Positions 1-9,471 of a stretch of DNA of 64,000 bases are shown here, piece after piece. The translations under genes and the position numbers were made by a program. Numbering within the stretch: the first letter of the stretch is position 1; each line of letters opens with the position of its first letter. The DNA is from Bathynomus jamesi (Eukaryota; Arthropoda; Malacostraca; Isopoda; Cirolanidae): contig JAJOZX010005607.1 in the NCBI GenBank assembly GCA_023014485.1, forward strand, positions 98,501 through 162,500, read 5' to 3'. The notes below the pieces were generated by a model, which was given only the letters and a program-made list of their open reading frames with translations, was not told the origin of the DNA and searched no databases.

Positions 1-2183
1 CAGGCATTATATTAGTGATGAGCAAATGGCCACAATTTCTGAAAGCAATGTGCACTCCCACATGAAATGTTGCTCACACCCGTAGATTGGGTGAGGTGAG
101 GTTTCAAACAGTTAACTTAATTCAATCCAAAATAGAGCCAAAACAAATTTAACAATTATCACATTACTAATAAATCTCCCTCCTTACAGTTGCGCACAAA
201 TAATTTTTTTTAGTCACATTTTACAGATCTTTTCCTGGTAAATTTTCGAAAAAGCTCAACCGTATTGTTCCACCCCTTCGTACTCTATTCTAGGTTTACG
301 AGGGCCTCAGGGGGCACGTATACCTTAACTGTACAGATACCCTGTTATTGCAGCGCTTACGTTCAAAACTCATTTATACTCCGACCAGCTACTTTGGGGA
401 AAGCTCTCCCGCAGTGTTTTTTCTGCCTGTCTACAATGATCTTAACATTAAAGGACTTGTTTTCTGCTATTTAACCTTCTTAGACAGAAGAAATTCCTTA
501 TAAAAGTGTGTGTTTTGGCGATGGGTCAACATCTTTTGCAACACAAAGTTCATGTGACGAAGGGGACCTACAACTTTACGCGAGATCCGAACCACGTGTC
601 GCTACATCATCTGGACGCAGAGGACAGTCACCTATTCATTCGATATTCATTCCTTTATCTTTACTAGTTTAATTCATGCTTTGGCTAACCAAGAGTGGAT
701 CCTCGAGTCTTCGACAACCTGTAAGTTCTGTAATGCTACCCAGCCATAACGTCAATTAACTTTTCTCTATTGCAACATGGCCATGACGTAGTCCTTCTCA
801 AAAGACGATTTACACTTAAGGCGATTTAATACAAGTAGGCTTAAGAACTATTTCTTCATTACTTCCATTTGTGCTGAAACTGCTGCAGACGAATTTCTTT
901 ATTTAAGTTTAACGAAATGTAGGTGATGATCTGCTCTCATTCCACATTTTATATATACTCAAATCAAAGATGACTTCTAATTCGTTTCATTCAGATTCGT
1001 GCTTTAACTTTATCGTTCTCTTTTGGGGTTATATACTACCAATAAAGCTTATCATTATCATCATTATGTGTAATCTTTCTTAACAGATTTAGAGTGATCC
1101 TGCTCCCATTTTTTAAAACTCCTTTCTCTGCCTCCTTCTGTATATATGAGTAAGTGAAAATATGTTTAAAAATGCTGTATTTCCCCCCTCCCCCTCACGA
1201 TAAAGAGTGATTTACAAAATAAAATTAAGCAACTCTAAACTCAGTTCAGTAACGACAAACTTAAGTTTCATGATAAATTACGTCTCATCCTCAAGCTTCT
1301 TACTTTTTCCATACGCTTCTGTGAATGAAATGCGAATTAGATAATAAATAGATGAAAGTGAAATGATAACAGTTTTGACGGTATTTTCTATTCACCAAAT
1401 TACGATACTGGAAATTTATATTTCGTACTTCAACTCAAATTGAAACTCAAGAATTCGTTATACGTCTTCGAAACAATAAAATGTTCTGCAATATTATCGT
1501 AGACAGTTTATTCTTCTGTTTATACCCACAGTTACAGTATGAAAGTATTATATCATGAACAACACTTTAGATAAGTCGGGTATATGCGGATACCCGTTAT
1601 GAAAAATTAGCTATGATTTTTCTATAACAAAATTTGACGATTCCTTGTTGTGTATCAACTGCACACTTATTTTTTTGTCTTTTGCTGAAGAAGAGCGTAT
1701 GAATTTTCTTAATATTGGCAACTTTGTTCCCAAATATAAATTACTTTTTGTCCATTAATATCCATAAATAATTTACCAATAGAAATATAAAGACAAAATA
1801 AAAATTATCCCTTTTTCAAACATTTTTATTCTTGTATTAATTATATTAAAAATTATGTTATTAGATATATTACAAAATGGTGGAAAAGTAATAATTTTAT
1901 AAAAAGTTTGATGTAAACAACCAAAATGAGTAAATATTCAGTCCAAATTTACAGTGAATTTTTGACTTTCAAGTCAATAAAAAAACTACTTTGAACTTTT
2001 AAAACCACAAAAACTATTAATAATAATGATAATAGTAATAATTATAATAATAATAGTAATAATAATAATAATAATATAAATAATAATAATAATAATACGT
2101 TTAACAGCTTTCAGTTAAAAATTTATTAGCAATATTTAACAAAGGCAAGTCATAATTAAGAATATCTCCAAGTCACTTTCATG
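1..2183. repeat. Array block A, unit 1 (FREP 3' flank)
   Basis: Non-coding block that recurs downstream of every FREP copy (near 9472, 16285, 24837-27040 reversed, 36140 and 45877). It starts with the marker CAGGCATTATATTA. Short open stretches near 265-474 recur in other copies but with different frameshifts and stops, so I see no gene. Close to the FREP stop it carries an (AAT)n tract at about 2012-2100. On the FREP strand an AATAAA lies about 55 nt past the stop (around 2126-2131) and could be the polyadenylation signal. Confidence 0.8.
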
Positions 2184-3101
2184 TCAGTTTAGGAATTTCG
2201 GTCTGAGACTCAAAGAAGTTTTCTTCAAGGAGTGGTAATACCCACGAAACTCCTTCCAATTAATACCATCAGCATATTCAGTATGATTTCCTTCATATTG
2301 ATACCCATTCAAGTTTGATGTATGACATTTTCCATACCACCATGCACCGTGGTGGTGCGTCGAACAACTTAATTTTGAGTGAATGTCGTTGTCTTGATCT
2401 TTTGTTGAAAATTTGTGTCCTTTGTGACCACCAAAAGAATCTCCGGCGTTGCCTGAATATTCTCCTAAATCCAAGATGTATTTGGTAGTGGCATCTCCAA
2501 TGTAAAAGTGTTCGTATTTGGCCCAACGCTTTCTCCCCTCAAAGTCTTCAAGATCCACCCTCAATTCCATCAGAGTGATGCTAACGAGGGCGTGAATGTT
2601 GTCTAGACCGAGCCAAAATTCTCCTTTCATGTTCCCGAAACCGATCTGGTACTCAAGCCATTTCCTGAAGAAATTTTCTCTTTGTGGAAGAGCCTCTTGA
2701 TGTTGAATGACCGTCCATCCACCTCCGTCAGTTGTCTGATCACAGAAAACGGAAACGGGTCGGTTTTCGCAACAACTGAAAGGGTACACTTCTCGAACGC
2801 CAGACTCTTTATCCCCGAGATTGAAAAGATCCGCACAATTCCGAGGACTAGTTTGATCTTCTTTCAACTTGTTATTTTTCTTCAGCATTGAATGTAATTT
2901 CATTTTCGTACTCAGCAGCAAAGAATCTCTTGCGGAGTTCTCACACATTGCTAGAGTTTGAGACACACAAGCGGGAGAGAATCCAATCTCTTTGAGGAGG
3001 TTATAAAGTCCTGTTGCTGTAGCATCACTGCTCTCTCCAAAAGGAAAATTATTAACTAAAGTAACCATCAAAAAGTATATCAAAAGTTTCGATTCTGCCA
3101 T
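2184..3101 (-). CDS. Secreted fibrinogen-related lectin (tachylectin-5/ficolin type), copy 1
   Basis: A 305-aa single-exon gene. Residues 1-22 look like a signal peptide, cut before ESSDA. Residues about 28-85 are a helical linker with two cysteines (45, 53). Residues 88-302 form a fibrinogen C-terminal domain: RNCADLF at 87-93, [14 protein letters not shown] at 120-133, FWLGLDNIH at 162-170. A DQDND calcium-site motif lies at 235-239, and SC-x12-C around GAWWY (Cys246/Cys259) matches the disulphide beside the acetyl-group pocket in this family. One N-glycosylation sequon (NHT, 272-274) is visible. Family members are secreted and agglutinate microbes through acetylated sugars; that role here is inferred. 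A TATA box sits about 67 nt upstream of the ATG, which supports this start. The copy is intact. Confidence 0.93.
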   Translation of the reverse strand: MAESKLLIYFLMVTLVNNFPFGESSDATATGLYNLLKEIGFSPACVSQTLAMCENSARDSLLLSTKMKLHSMLKKNNKLKEDQTSPRNCADLFNLGDKESGVREVYPFSCCENRPVSVFCDQTTDGGGWTVIQHQEALPQRENFFRKWLEYQIGFGNMKGEFWLGLDNIHALVSITLMELRVDLEDFEGRKRWAKYEHFYIGDATTKYILDLGEYSGNAGDSFGGHKGHKFSTKDQDNDIHSKLSCSTHHHGAWWYGKCHTSNLNGYQYEGNHTEYADGINWKEFRGYYHSLKKTSLSLRPKFLN

Positions 3102-3119
3102 TGTTGGGAGCTTTTGTTA

Positions 3120-3146
3120 GTGAACCATTCCCGAAAATGGTTTCTA
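3120..3146 (-). promoter_or_regulatory. 5' UTR inverted repeat of FREP copy 1
   Basis: AACCATT and AATGGTT flank a short spacer within the predicted leader. The hairpin and a GGGAATGGTT half-site are kept in all copies that retain a leader. Recent duplication alone could explain this. Confidence 0.45.
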
Positions 3147-3167
3147 ATAACTGGCTATGAGATCTCT

Positions 3168-3177
3168 CCTTTTTATA
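3168..3177 (-). promoter_or_regulatory. TATA box of FREP copy 1
   Basis: TATAAAAAGG on the minus strand, about 67-76 nt before the ATG. The same element stands at the same distance in the other copies, so a 5' UTR of about 40 nt is expected. Confidence 0.75.
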
Positions 3178-3744
3178 CAATGTTGACTGTGTTATCGGTG
3201 GTTCGTCTATCTCAAAACATTAGGAGTTTTATGGGCGTATTTTGAATTCTAGATTATTTGTTTTATTTTTATTCCATTACTGAAATTCTAAACGAGGCGT
3301 CTCCTCGAGATAACTCGCAAAGATTTGTATTGTATGAATTCTCACTAAATTTTAGAATTCAAATTTTTTCTTTTCATTTTAGCTATATTTAAGCTTAGAA
3401 TTATCTTTCTTTATGTTAATAATATTGTAAATTATCTGGAATGTCGCGTTTTGAGATTTTCTTTGGTTAAATCATTATTGCTGCCGTCTCTTGAACTTCA
3501 CTTTAAAACAACATTAGTGCCTATTTATTTTATTAAATAGATACGTTAACTTTGCTTTATTTGGTTGTTTTACTAATACCTAACCTGTTCTTCCAGTTCT
3601 TCTTTCGTTAATGGAAATTTTCATTTCAATAAAAATATGAAAACATTCTAAATTTTCAAATTACTACAGTACTCACTGAGTTTTTGAGAGTCGGTCCATG
3701 ATCACGGATAACCCGATTTCACGGTTATTTCCGTATACCTCGCC

Positions 3745-3790
3745 AGTCAGTGGGTGGTGGAGCCGCTGCTGCTCGCCACCACTGACTGGC
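3745..3790. repeat. GC-rich hairpin of block B
   Basis: CCAGTCAGTGG and CCACTGACTGG close a loop rich in GCTGCTG. It is present in every block B: about 13077-13125, 19199-19246, 23231-23280 (reversed), 39886-39933 and 58669-58714. It stands out in an AT-rich background. Confidence 0.7.
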
Positions 3791-3993
3791 CTTCCACCTC
3801 GTGCGCGACCACATCTTGCAATATAATACAGAATGAAGAGGCTTGTAATCACCGCAAAACGTAAAGATCTTCCGCTCCCAAAGGTTTAACCCCTCCATCT
3901 GCTAACATTGCTTTGATAGCTCAGATAGACACTGAGTGCGACGCGTTGTGGTGGGCTGGCGGAAGACGAACCGTAGATGTAACCACTCGTGAC

Positions 3994-4086
3994 CGGACAA
4001 CTCATACCTAGGACAACACATACCCGGACAACTCATACCTAGGACAACTCATACCAAGGACAATTCATACTTAGGACAACTCATAC
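3994..4086 (-). repeat. Left tandem-repeat arm (16-nt unit)
   Basis: Imperfect repeats of ACTCATACCTAGGACA. This is the inverted counterpart of the array at 5825-5998 and forms one end of the composite element. Confidence 0.8.
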
Positions 4087-4253
4087 TCTCTTCAACAATT
4101 ACCACCCCAATGTTGATCTTTTCATCTATATCCACCCTGAAAGTTTAAACTCTGCAAATTAACTAAAATAAGATAAGAAAACAATAACAACAAATTTATC
4201 ACTTATTGCAAACATATAATAAATAGAGAACCATTATTTACACAGGATAAAAT
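4087..4253. other. Unassigned AT-rich spacer in the composite element
   Basis: No gene, repeat or regulatory site recognised. Confidence 0.5.
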
Positions 4254-4396
4254 TTGAATGTCCGGTTAGGTCAACTGTACGCCCTTGACGATTGGTTAAG
4301 TTTAGTCGTAATATTTTCGTTAGTTTTATCGAAAATATCACGACTAAACCTAACCAATCGTCAAGGGCGTACAGTTGACCTAACTGGGCATTCAAT
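4254..4396. repeat. Long hairpin with arms of about 64 bp
   Basis: Arms at about 4254-4320 and 4330-4396 pair over about 64 bp with few mismatches around a 9-10 nt loop. The paired core includes GTACGCCCTTGACGATTGG. It resembles a small palindromic MITE, with no coding capacity. Confidence 0.8.
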
Positions 4397-4449
4397 GAAC
4401 CCAACCGGGTATTCAGTTGACCTAACTGGGCATTCAATGAACCTAACTG

Positions 4450-4453
<4 letters not shown>
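4380..4453 (+). repeat. 20-nt tandem repeat
   Basis: Repeats of CTAACTGGGCATTCAATGAA with variants continue directly from the hairpin arm, then pass into a (TA)n tract at about 4454-4500. Confidence 0.65.
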
Positions 4454-4504
<51 letters not shown>

Positions 4505-4513
4505 GTATATAGG

Positions 4514-5086
4514 TACAGGGTGTCCGAGAATTATCTGTACAAGTTTTGGCTGTTATTAAAAGTCAACCATGAAGTATAGAAATTCCAGTGTTGTCCCATT
4601 TTACAGAGAATCTCATTACGTTTTTTCTGATACCAAGTTTTGACAAGTTTTTTAGAAATTCCAGTGTGTCCGAAAATTATCTGTACAATTTCATCTTTTA
4701 ATAAAATTCTTGATAACACACGTAAAATTCTTAAACAAGATTATTTAGAATCTGTATTTTCAAAGTTTCTTTTATTAAAGTTACGTTGTTACAAACATTC
4801 GATATGTGCACCATCAGTGATTCGCAAAACATCCAATCGATAATCCAAATGTTGCCATGTACGCTGCAGCACATCCACATCAATTCGCTCAATAGCAGCT
4901 GTGATTCTTGCTTTTAAATCATCAATGTCTGTCACCCGCGTACAAAAAAGAAAAAACTTGTCAAAACTTGTTATCAGAAAAAACTTAATGAGTTTCTCTG
5001 TAAAATGGGACAACACTGGAATTTCTACACTTCATGGTTTACTTTTAATAACAGCCAAAAATTGTACACATAATTCTCGGACACCC

Positions 5087-5090
<4 letters not shown>
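4514..5090 (-). mobile_element. Mariner-type derivative with inverted repeats of about 140 bp
   Basis: The outer ends read TACAGGGTGTCCGAGAATTA and, inverted, TACCGGGTGTCCGAGAATTA. The inverted match runs about 140 bp inward (4514-4653 against 4950-5090). A second internal terminus-like stretch lies at about 4660-4690. Between the arms only the transposase C-terminus remains. It lies in (TA)n DNA on both sides, consistent with TA insertion. Confidence 0.75.
4789..4935 (-). pseudogene. Mariner transposase C-terminal fragment
   Basis: The last 48 codons are readable, including VTDIDDLKARITAAIERID and RTWQHLDYRLD, ending GAHIECL. This matches the end of mariner/IS630 transposases. The catalytic triad and DNA-binding domain are absent, so it is inactive. 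Confidence 0.75.

Positions 5091-5153
<63 letters not shown>
5091..5153. repeat. (TA)n microsatellite
   Basis: About 60 bp of TA between the mariner derivative and SINE tails. TA tracts adjoin every SINE tail here. Confidence 0.9.
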
Positions 5154-5157
<4 letters not shown>

Positions 5158-5340
5158 TAAAGAACGAAGCTTGTATAGGAGAATATTCCGCGCAAGATGA
5201 GAGAGAGAGAACGAAACAAATTTTTACCTCATTTTTTCATTTGTTTCGTTTTCTCTCTCTCATCTTGCGCGGGATATTCTCCTATACAAGCGTCGTTCTT
5301 TACGTTAATTACTGCGTGTTTGCAGTTAGAATGTATATAA
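5153..5340. mobile_element. Head-to-head pair of SINE bodies
   Basis: A minus-strand tail (5153-5225) meets a plus-strand tail (5226-5340). Both carry the body sequence TCTCATCTTGCGCGG and CGTTCTTTACGTTAATT and lack the tRNA-like head. Together they form a near-palindrome. Confidence 0.75.
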
Positions 5341-5418
5341 TGTACGGCATGCGGGAGGTGCCCCCTTGGGGCATTGGTTTCTGCGCGTATGTAGAAGAAT
5401 TACGGCATTTGATCTAGT
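5341..5418. other. Unassigned spacer before the SINE
   Basis: Contains GTGCCCCCTTGGGGCA, a short palindrome. It is absent from the second full SINE copy. Function unknown. Confidence 0.4.
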
Positions 5419-5597
5419 GAGGCCCGTGGTGTAATGGTTATCATATCTGACCGGCAATCGGAAAATCCCAGGTTCGATTCCCGGGTGGTTACCTCATTTT
5501 TTCATTTGTTTCGTTTTCTCTCTCTCATCTTGCGCGGATTATTCTCCTATACAAGCGTCGTTCTTTACGTTAATTATACTGCGTGTTTGCAGTTAGA

Positions 5598-5631
<34 letters not shown>
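5419..5631 (+). mobile_element. tRNA-derived SINE, copy 1
   Basis: The head (5419-5494) has an A box around GTGTAATGGTTATC and a B box GGTTCGATTCC at 5471-5481. A body of about 105 bp ends in (TA)n. A 5-bp stem TCTGA/TCGGA encloses loop CCGGCAA, but position 33 is C and the acceptor arms do not pair. It is therefore a tRNA-like pol III promoter, not a working tRNA. A second full copy lies at 6543-6720. Confidence 0.75.
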
Positions 5632-5633
<2 letters not shown>

Positions 5634-5810
5634 CTTGCATGAATTTTAAATGTTTAAATTTAATTTTTAATTTTACAAATTAAATGTTTTCATTAATTTT
5701 AAAAATAAATATTTTCATTTCAAAATGTTTTCATTAATAACTTGCATGAATTCTAAATGTTTAAATTTAATTTTTAATTTTACAAAATAAATGTTTTCAT
5801 TAATTTTTCA
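5632..5810. repeat. Direct duplication of an AT-rich segment
   Basis: AACTTGCATGAATT and the following 70 bp occur at about 5632-5700 and again at about 5738-5808. Confidence 0.7.
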
Positions 5811-5824
5811 TTTTTTTTTCTGGT

Positions 5825-5998
5825 CCTAGGTATGAGTTGTCCTAGGTATAAGTTGTCCTAGGTATGAGTTGTCCTAGGTATGAGTTGTCCGGGTATGAGT
5901 TGTCCGGGTATGAGTTCTCTGGATATGAGTTGTCTGGGTATGAGTTGTCCTGGTATGAGTTGTCCTGGTATGAGCTCTCCTGGTATGAACTGTCCTAG
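5825..5998 (+). repeat. Right tandem-repeat arm (15-16 nt unit)
   Basis: About eleven units of GGTATGAGTTGTCCTA and variants. Read in one frame it gives MSCPG repeats, an artefact of the 15-nt period. It is inverted relative to the left arm. Confidence 0.8.
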
Positions 5999-6010
5999 AA
6001 GGGTAACCAC

Positions 6011-6461
6011 TAACCACTGCTCCAAATCATGGTTATGTCGGTGTCATGATCATAGATATGTGCGCAAGGGTTAACTCGATTCACATTTGAGTGAATCACG
6101 GATAACCGCATAAGTATTGCGTGTCCAAAATTTACGCCGTTTATATAAATGAAGTGAGGCTCAATCCTCTCATCTCAGCTTCTACTTTTTAGGGCACTAT
6201 ATAACTAAAATTTTCCAACAAAACAATGTTGTTGGACCACTGCAACATTTTTCTGCAGCTGACGCCATCTTTGGACTGGGTTAATGATACTTTTGATAAA
6301 ACCTTTTATTTTTATTAATAATTATGCTAATATATGAATTTCCTTTAGTAAATATGTTATTTAGAGGAACATTTAAAAAAAAAATAATTCACTTTAGGGG
6401 TAAAGGGGATCTTTTCTTTAGTTAAATCGTTACCAACAGATTTGTATAGGTAATATGAAGA

Positions 6462-6465
<4 letters not shown>
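6011..6465. repeat. Block B, unit 1, right part
   Basis: Resumes block B after the composite insertion. It includes a second conserved TATATAA sequence (about 6139-6160, read on the minus strand) that recurs in all block B copies. No gene recognised. Confidence 0.6.

Positions 6466-6542
<77 letters not shown>
6466..6542. repeat. (TA)n microsatellite
   Basis: About 75 bp of TA adjoining the SINE tail. Confidence 0.9.
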
Positions 6543-6545
<3 letters not shown>

Positions 6546-6720
6546 TAACTGCAAACACGCAGTATAATTAACGTAAAGAACGACGCTTGTATAGGAGAAT
6601 ATTCCGCGCAAGATGAGAGAGAGAACGAAACAAATGAAAAAATGAGGTAACCACCCGGGAATCGAACCCGGGATCTTCCGATTGCCGGTCAGATATGATA
6701 ACCATTACACCACGGCCCTC
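6543..6720 (-). mobile_element. tRNA-derived SINE, copy 2
   Basis: Minus-strand copy. The tail is at 6543-6643 and the tRNA-like head at 6644-6720, with B box GGTTCGATTCC and A box GTGTAATGGTTATC. It closely matches copy 1, so the family was probably active recently. Confidence 0.75.
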
Positions 6721-7033
6721 AAGTTTTACTTACATTCCCAGTCCTTACACCCCTCCCGAAATAAAAAATTTCCAGACAAATCCATGAAATTATTGTCGAA
6801 ATTATTTATAAGAAGGGTTATATAATTTTTTATAACGTTGATCATTCTATCAAGAGCAACGTTATCCCTCACAGTATGAAAATCAAAAGTGAGGAAACAA
6901 AGTTTAACTAAAACATAGCAACGTTTTGGAAACCAAAAATATGTCTACATTTTCATTATTGTTGTAATTGTAAGAATGGGAAATAATACGAAATTTACGT
7001 GAAAGCTTATGGCAGTAGTATCTAACAACATAC

Positions 7034-7064
<31 letters not shown>

Positions 7065-7065
7065 C

Positions 7066-7136
<71 letters not shown>

Positions 7137-8054
7137 ACTGGGGAAAAGTCATAGCTATGTTTTAAAATACTTGGATTAGTCCACCTCACGAGAAACAATA
7201 ATTCAACACAATAAATTTAAGCAATTTTCCTCATTCAGCTCAACAACAAACTTAAAATTTACAATAAATTACTTCTCACCGACCCCCCCAAAGAACTATT
7301 TCTTACATGGCCTTGTTGTACGAAATGCCAATCACATAATAAAAAACGTGTGCAATAATAAAAACAAAATGACACGTTTTGTTTTGTATTTCTGTTTATC
7401 AAAAGCTTAAAAGCTTAATTTTTACTGTACAGAGTGTGGATTGTTATGCTCATACCCACAGCTACATATACCCATTATATGACAAACAACAATTTTCTGT
7501 TTCTTGGTCAGGTACATGAATACCAATTCTAAATATTTTTCTATATTCTTTCCACAACAAACTTCACTGATTCCTTGTCGTGTATCATTCACTTCTTCGA
7601 TGTAACAACCTTATTCTCAAACATGAAATAACTTTCTATCATTTATACCCATAAAAACCCATAAATACCCATTTATGGATATATCCATAAATTCATTTAT
7701 ATCCACAGTGTAATTAACCAACAGAAAATAAAATACAAAATGAAAATTAACCATTTTTAAACAATTTTTCTGTACATTTCCTTTTGTATTATTTTGTTAA
7801 GGATGATGTTTAATTTAATTAGGAATTAAGCGTTGTTCTTTCTTAAACTATTTTTGGTTAATAATTAATATACGAAATATTCATTTCAAACGTGTACTGA
7901 ATTTCTCAAACTAGAGTTAATGCAAAATTCCTTTGAACTTTTAAAAGGCTAATATTAACAATGTTAAAAATATGGCATATAATTTACTAATATAACAAAC
8001 CCCAAAACAACTATTATTACTACTACTTACTTCTACTACTACTACTACTACTAC

Positions 8055-8085
<31 letters not shown>

Positions 8086-8160
8086 TCATGTTAAAATGTT
8101 CTAAGTGGGTATTTAACAAAGGCATTTCAAAGTTAAGAATATATCCGTGTTATTTTCAAG
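6721..8160. repeat. Array block C, unit 1
   Basis: Recurring non-coding block between block B and the FREP 3' fragment. It contains (GT)n/(CT)n at about 7034-7131 and short trinucleotide tracts at 8020-8085. Scattered matches to block A (for example the TGTATCA and CTTACTTTT environments) show that C is a diverged copy of the FREP 3' flank. No gene seen. Confidence 0.7.
7034..7131. repeat. (GT)n/(CT)n compound microsatellite
   Basis: About 24 bp of GT followed by about 70 bp of CT. The same compound tract occurs at about 14431-14508, 21481-21547, 34970-35078 and 41219-41266. Confidence 0.9.
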
Positions 8161-8277
8161 TCAGTTAAGGAATTTCAGTCCGAGACTGAAAAACATTTTC
8201 TTTAATCAGTGATAATACGCTCGAAAACTAAGCCAGATAATTCCATCAGTATATGAATTACGGCTTTCCTCATACCG
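8161..8277 (-). pseudogene. FREP C-terminal fragment, unit 1
   Basis: About 39 codons matching the end of the fibrinogen domain (RYEGN.., DGI.WL.FR.YH, LKK), with substitutions. The rest of the gene is absent. It sits at the same place relative to a trinucleotide tract as the full FREP genes do. Confidence 0.75.
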
Positions 8278-8445
8278 ATACAACCTCGGTATTTACTCGG
8301 TTAATCGGTATTTTAATCTTTCATCTACTAAACCGGTGAACACTGGAACAATCTTCCTCAATCCATCTTTCCTCCTGTCTATGACCTTCAATCTTTCAAA
8401 CGCAGGCATTTACCCTTGCCCCCTTCTCACTACATAAAATAAAAC
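8278..8445. repeat. Block D, unit 1, left part
   Basis: Short non-coding block after the FREP fragment, with ACCGATTAACCGATT motifs. It is interrupted by a MITE at 8446. Confidence 0.6.
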
Positions 8446-8925
8446 GGGTCAATTCCAGAGTAGGCACCTGATGTACCTCAATCCCAGATGAAGCACCTGC
8501 GTTCAACCTCAATCCCAGAATAGGCACCTTGCAAGGTATTAAATAAAAAAAACCTGATGATTACAAAATTTATTGTTTATACAAAGTTTATTACAAATGT
8601 AATAAAGGCAAAGTTATAAACGGTTTAAAGTGGTTTAATGAATAAAGAAAAATTTTAATATTATAAATTCCTGCAATATGAGCCCGAATGTTTCTGAATC
8701 CATCTGAAGCAAATCTATCTTGCCACATAAATTGGTATAGATATAGGTTAGTTAGTTAGGTTAGTTAGTTGATTTTTTCAAATATTGATAAAAACAATGA
8801 AATTATATCTCTAAAAACTGTTTATATTTTTTTCTCCTCAATCCCAGATTAAGCACCTGTGTTTTGCCTCAATCCCAGATTAAGCACCTAAAAATGATTT
8901 CAGGTGCCTATTCTGGGATTGATCC
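8446..8925. mobile_element. 480-bp MITE with 8-bp target duplication
   Basis: AATAAAAC is duplicated at 8438-8445 and 8926-8933; the copy near 15770 shows the uninterrupted site. The ends GGGTCAATTCCAGAGTAGGC and GCCTATTCTGGGATTGATCC (8906-8925) are inverted repeats. At least four internal or subterminal copies of CTCAATCCCAGATTAAGCAC are present (about 8475, 8507, 8839, 8869). Non-coding. The 8-bp duplication suggests mobilisation by a hAT-type transposase. Confidence 0.85.
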
Positions 8926-8933
8926 AATAAAAC

Positions 8934-9471
8934 ATGTATTTTGTTATTCTATTTGGTGTATTTTTTATTTTTGTAGTTAATTTTTTTATAGTTTATTTTT
9001 GTAGTTAAATAGTACATAGTACGAGTTATTACTATTATTCACTTAGATATTATTCATCACTTTCATCAACGTTGTTTATATGTATATTTGATTAAATTTA
9101 TATTATATTCATATATTATTCTCGTTATATTTGTAATTTTCAAAAATAGTTGCTGACCTTATTCAACGTAAATTGTTATAAGGCGAGATTATTATCGTAT
9201 AGTCATATCGTGTTTAACAATAATTTAGATTGAATATATCGGAATACATAGTTATTTTAAAGCGAATTCAATTTCACTAAGTTTACAACATTTCTGACAG
9301 TAATTTATTTAATCACTTTCCATCAAACAAAGTTCTCAACCACTCACACATTCCATTCTCTTCTCAGCATTGAAAGTTTTGCCTTTACCATCAACCACAA
9401 TTTTTCTTGAACTCATTTCGTTACTTTAATAGCCAAAATAGCATAGAAAAATTTGGTCTACTATGCAGGGT
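8934..9471. repeat. Block D, unit 1, right part
   Basis: Recurring non-coding AT-rich block, ending at the unit boundary marker CAGGCATTATA. Confidence 0.6.

Larger units (their letters stand above)
3102..3987. repeat. Array block B, unit 1 (FREP upstream region), left part
   Basis: Block B recurs upstream of every FREP copy. It holds the FREP promoter, an AT-rich stretch at about 3240-3700, and a GC-rich hairpin at 3745-3790 with 11-bp arms CCAGTCAGTGG/CCACTGACTGG. It is interrupted at 3988 by a composite insertion and resumes at 6011. I see no protein gene. Confidence 0.75.
3988..6010. mobile_element. Foldback-like composite element with tandem-repeat termini
   Basis: Inserted in block B. 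The uninterrupted site reads GTAGATGTAACCACTGCTCC in the copy near 40120. Here TAACCACT occurs at 3980-3987 and again at 6011-6018, an 8-bp target duplication. The ends are inverted arrays of a 15-16 nt unit: ACTCATACCTAGGACA copies at about 3994-4086, and the reverse complement at about 5825-5998. Inside are a long hairpin, a mariner derivative, three SINE pieces and (TA)n tracts. Ends built of tandem repeats plus an 8-9 bp duplication recall foldback (FB) elements. No transposase is visible. Confidence 0.7.

Noticed and set aside
265..474. Recurrent short ORF in block A (also near 9661, 16453, 45858)
   Set aside because: Frames and stops differ among copies and some starts are TTG, so similarity reflects duplication rather than coding constraint.
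3994..4086. CRISPR-like array
   Set aside because: Contiguous tandem repeats without spacers in an animal genome, with an inverted partner at 5825.
5419..5494. Functional tRNA gene
   Set aside because: A and B boxes are good, but the acceptor arms do not pair, position 33 is not T, and the sequence continues into a shared body. It is a SINE head.
5880..6074. MSCPG-repeat protein
   Set aside because: Product of the 15-nt tandem repeat period in the foldback arm.
6644..6720. Second tRNA gene on the minus strand
   Set aside because: Same tRNA-like head with the same defects and the same SINE body.
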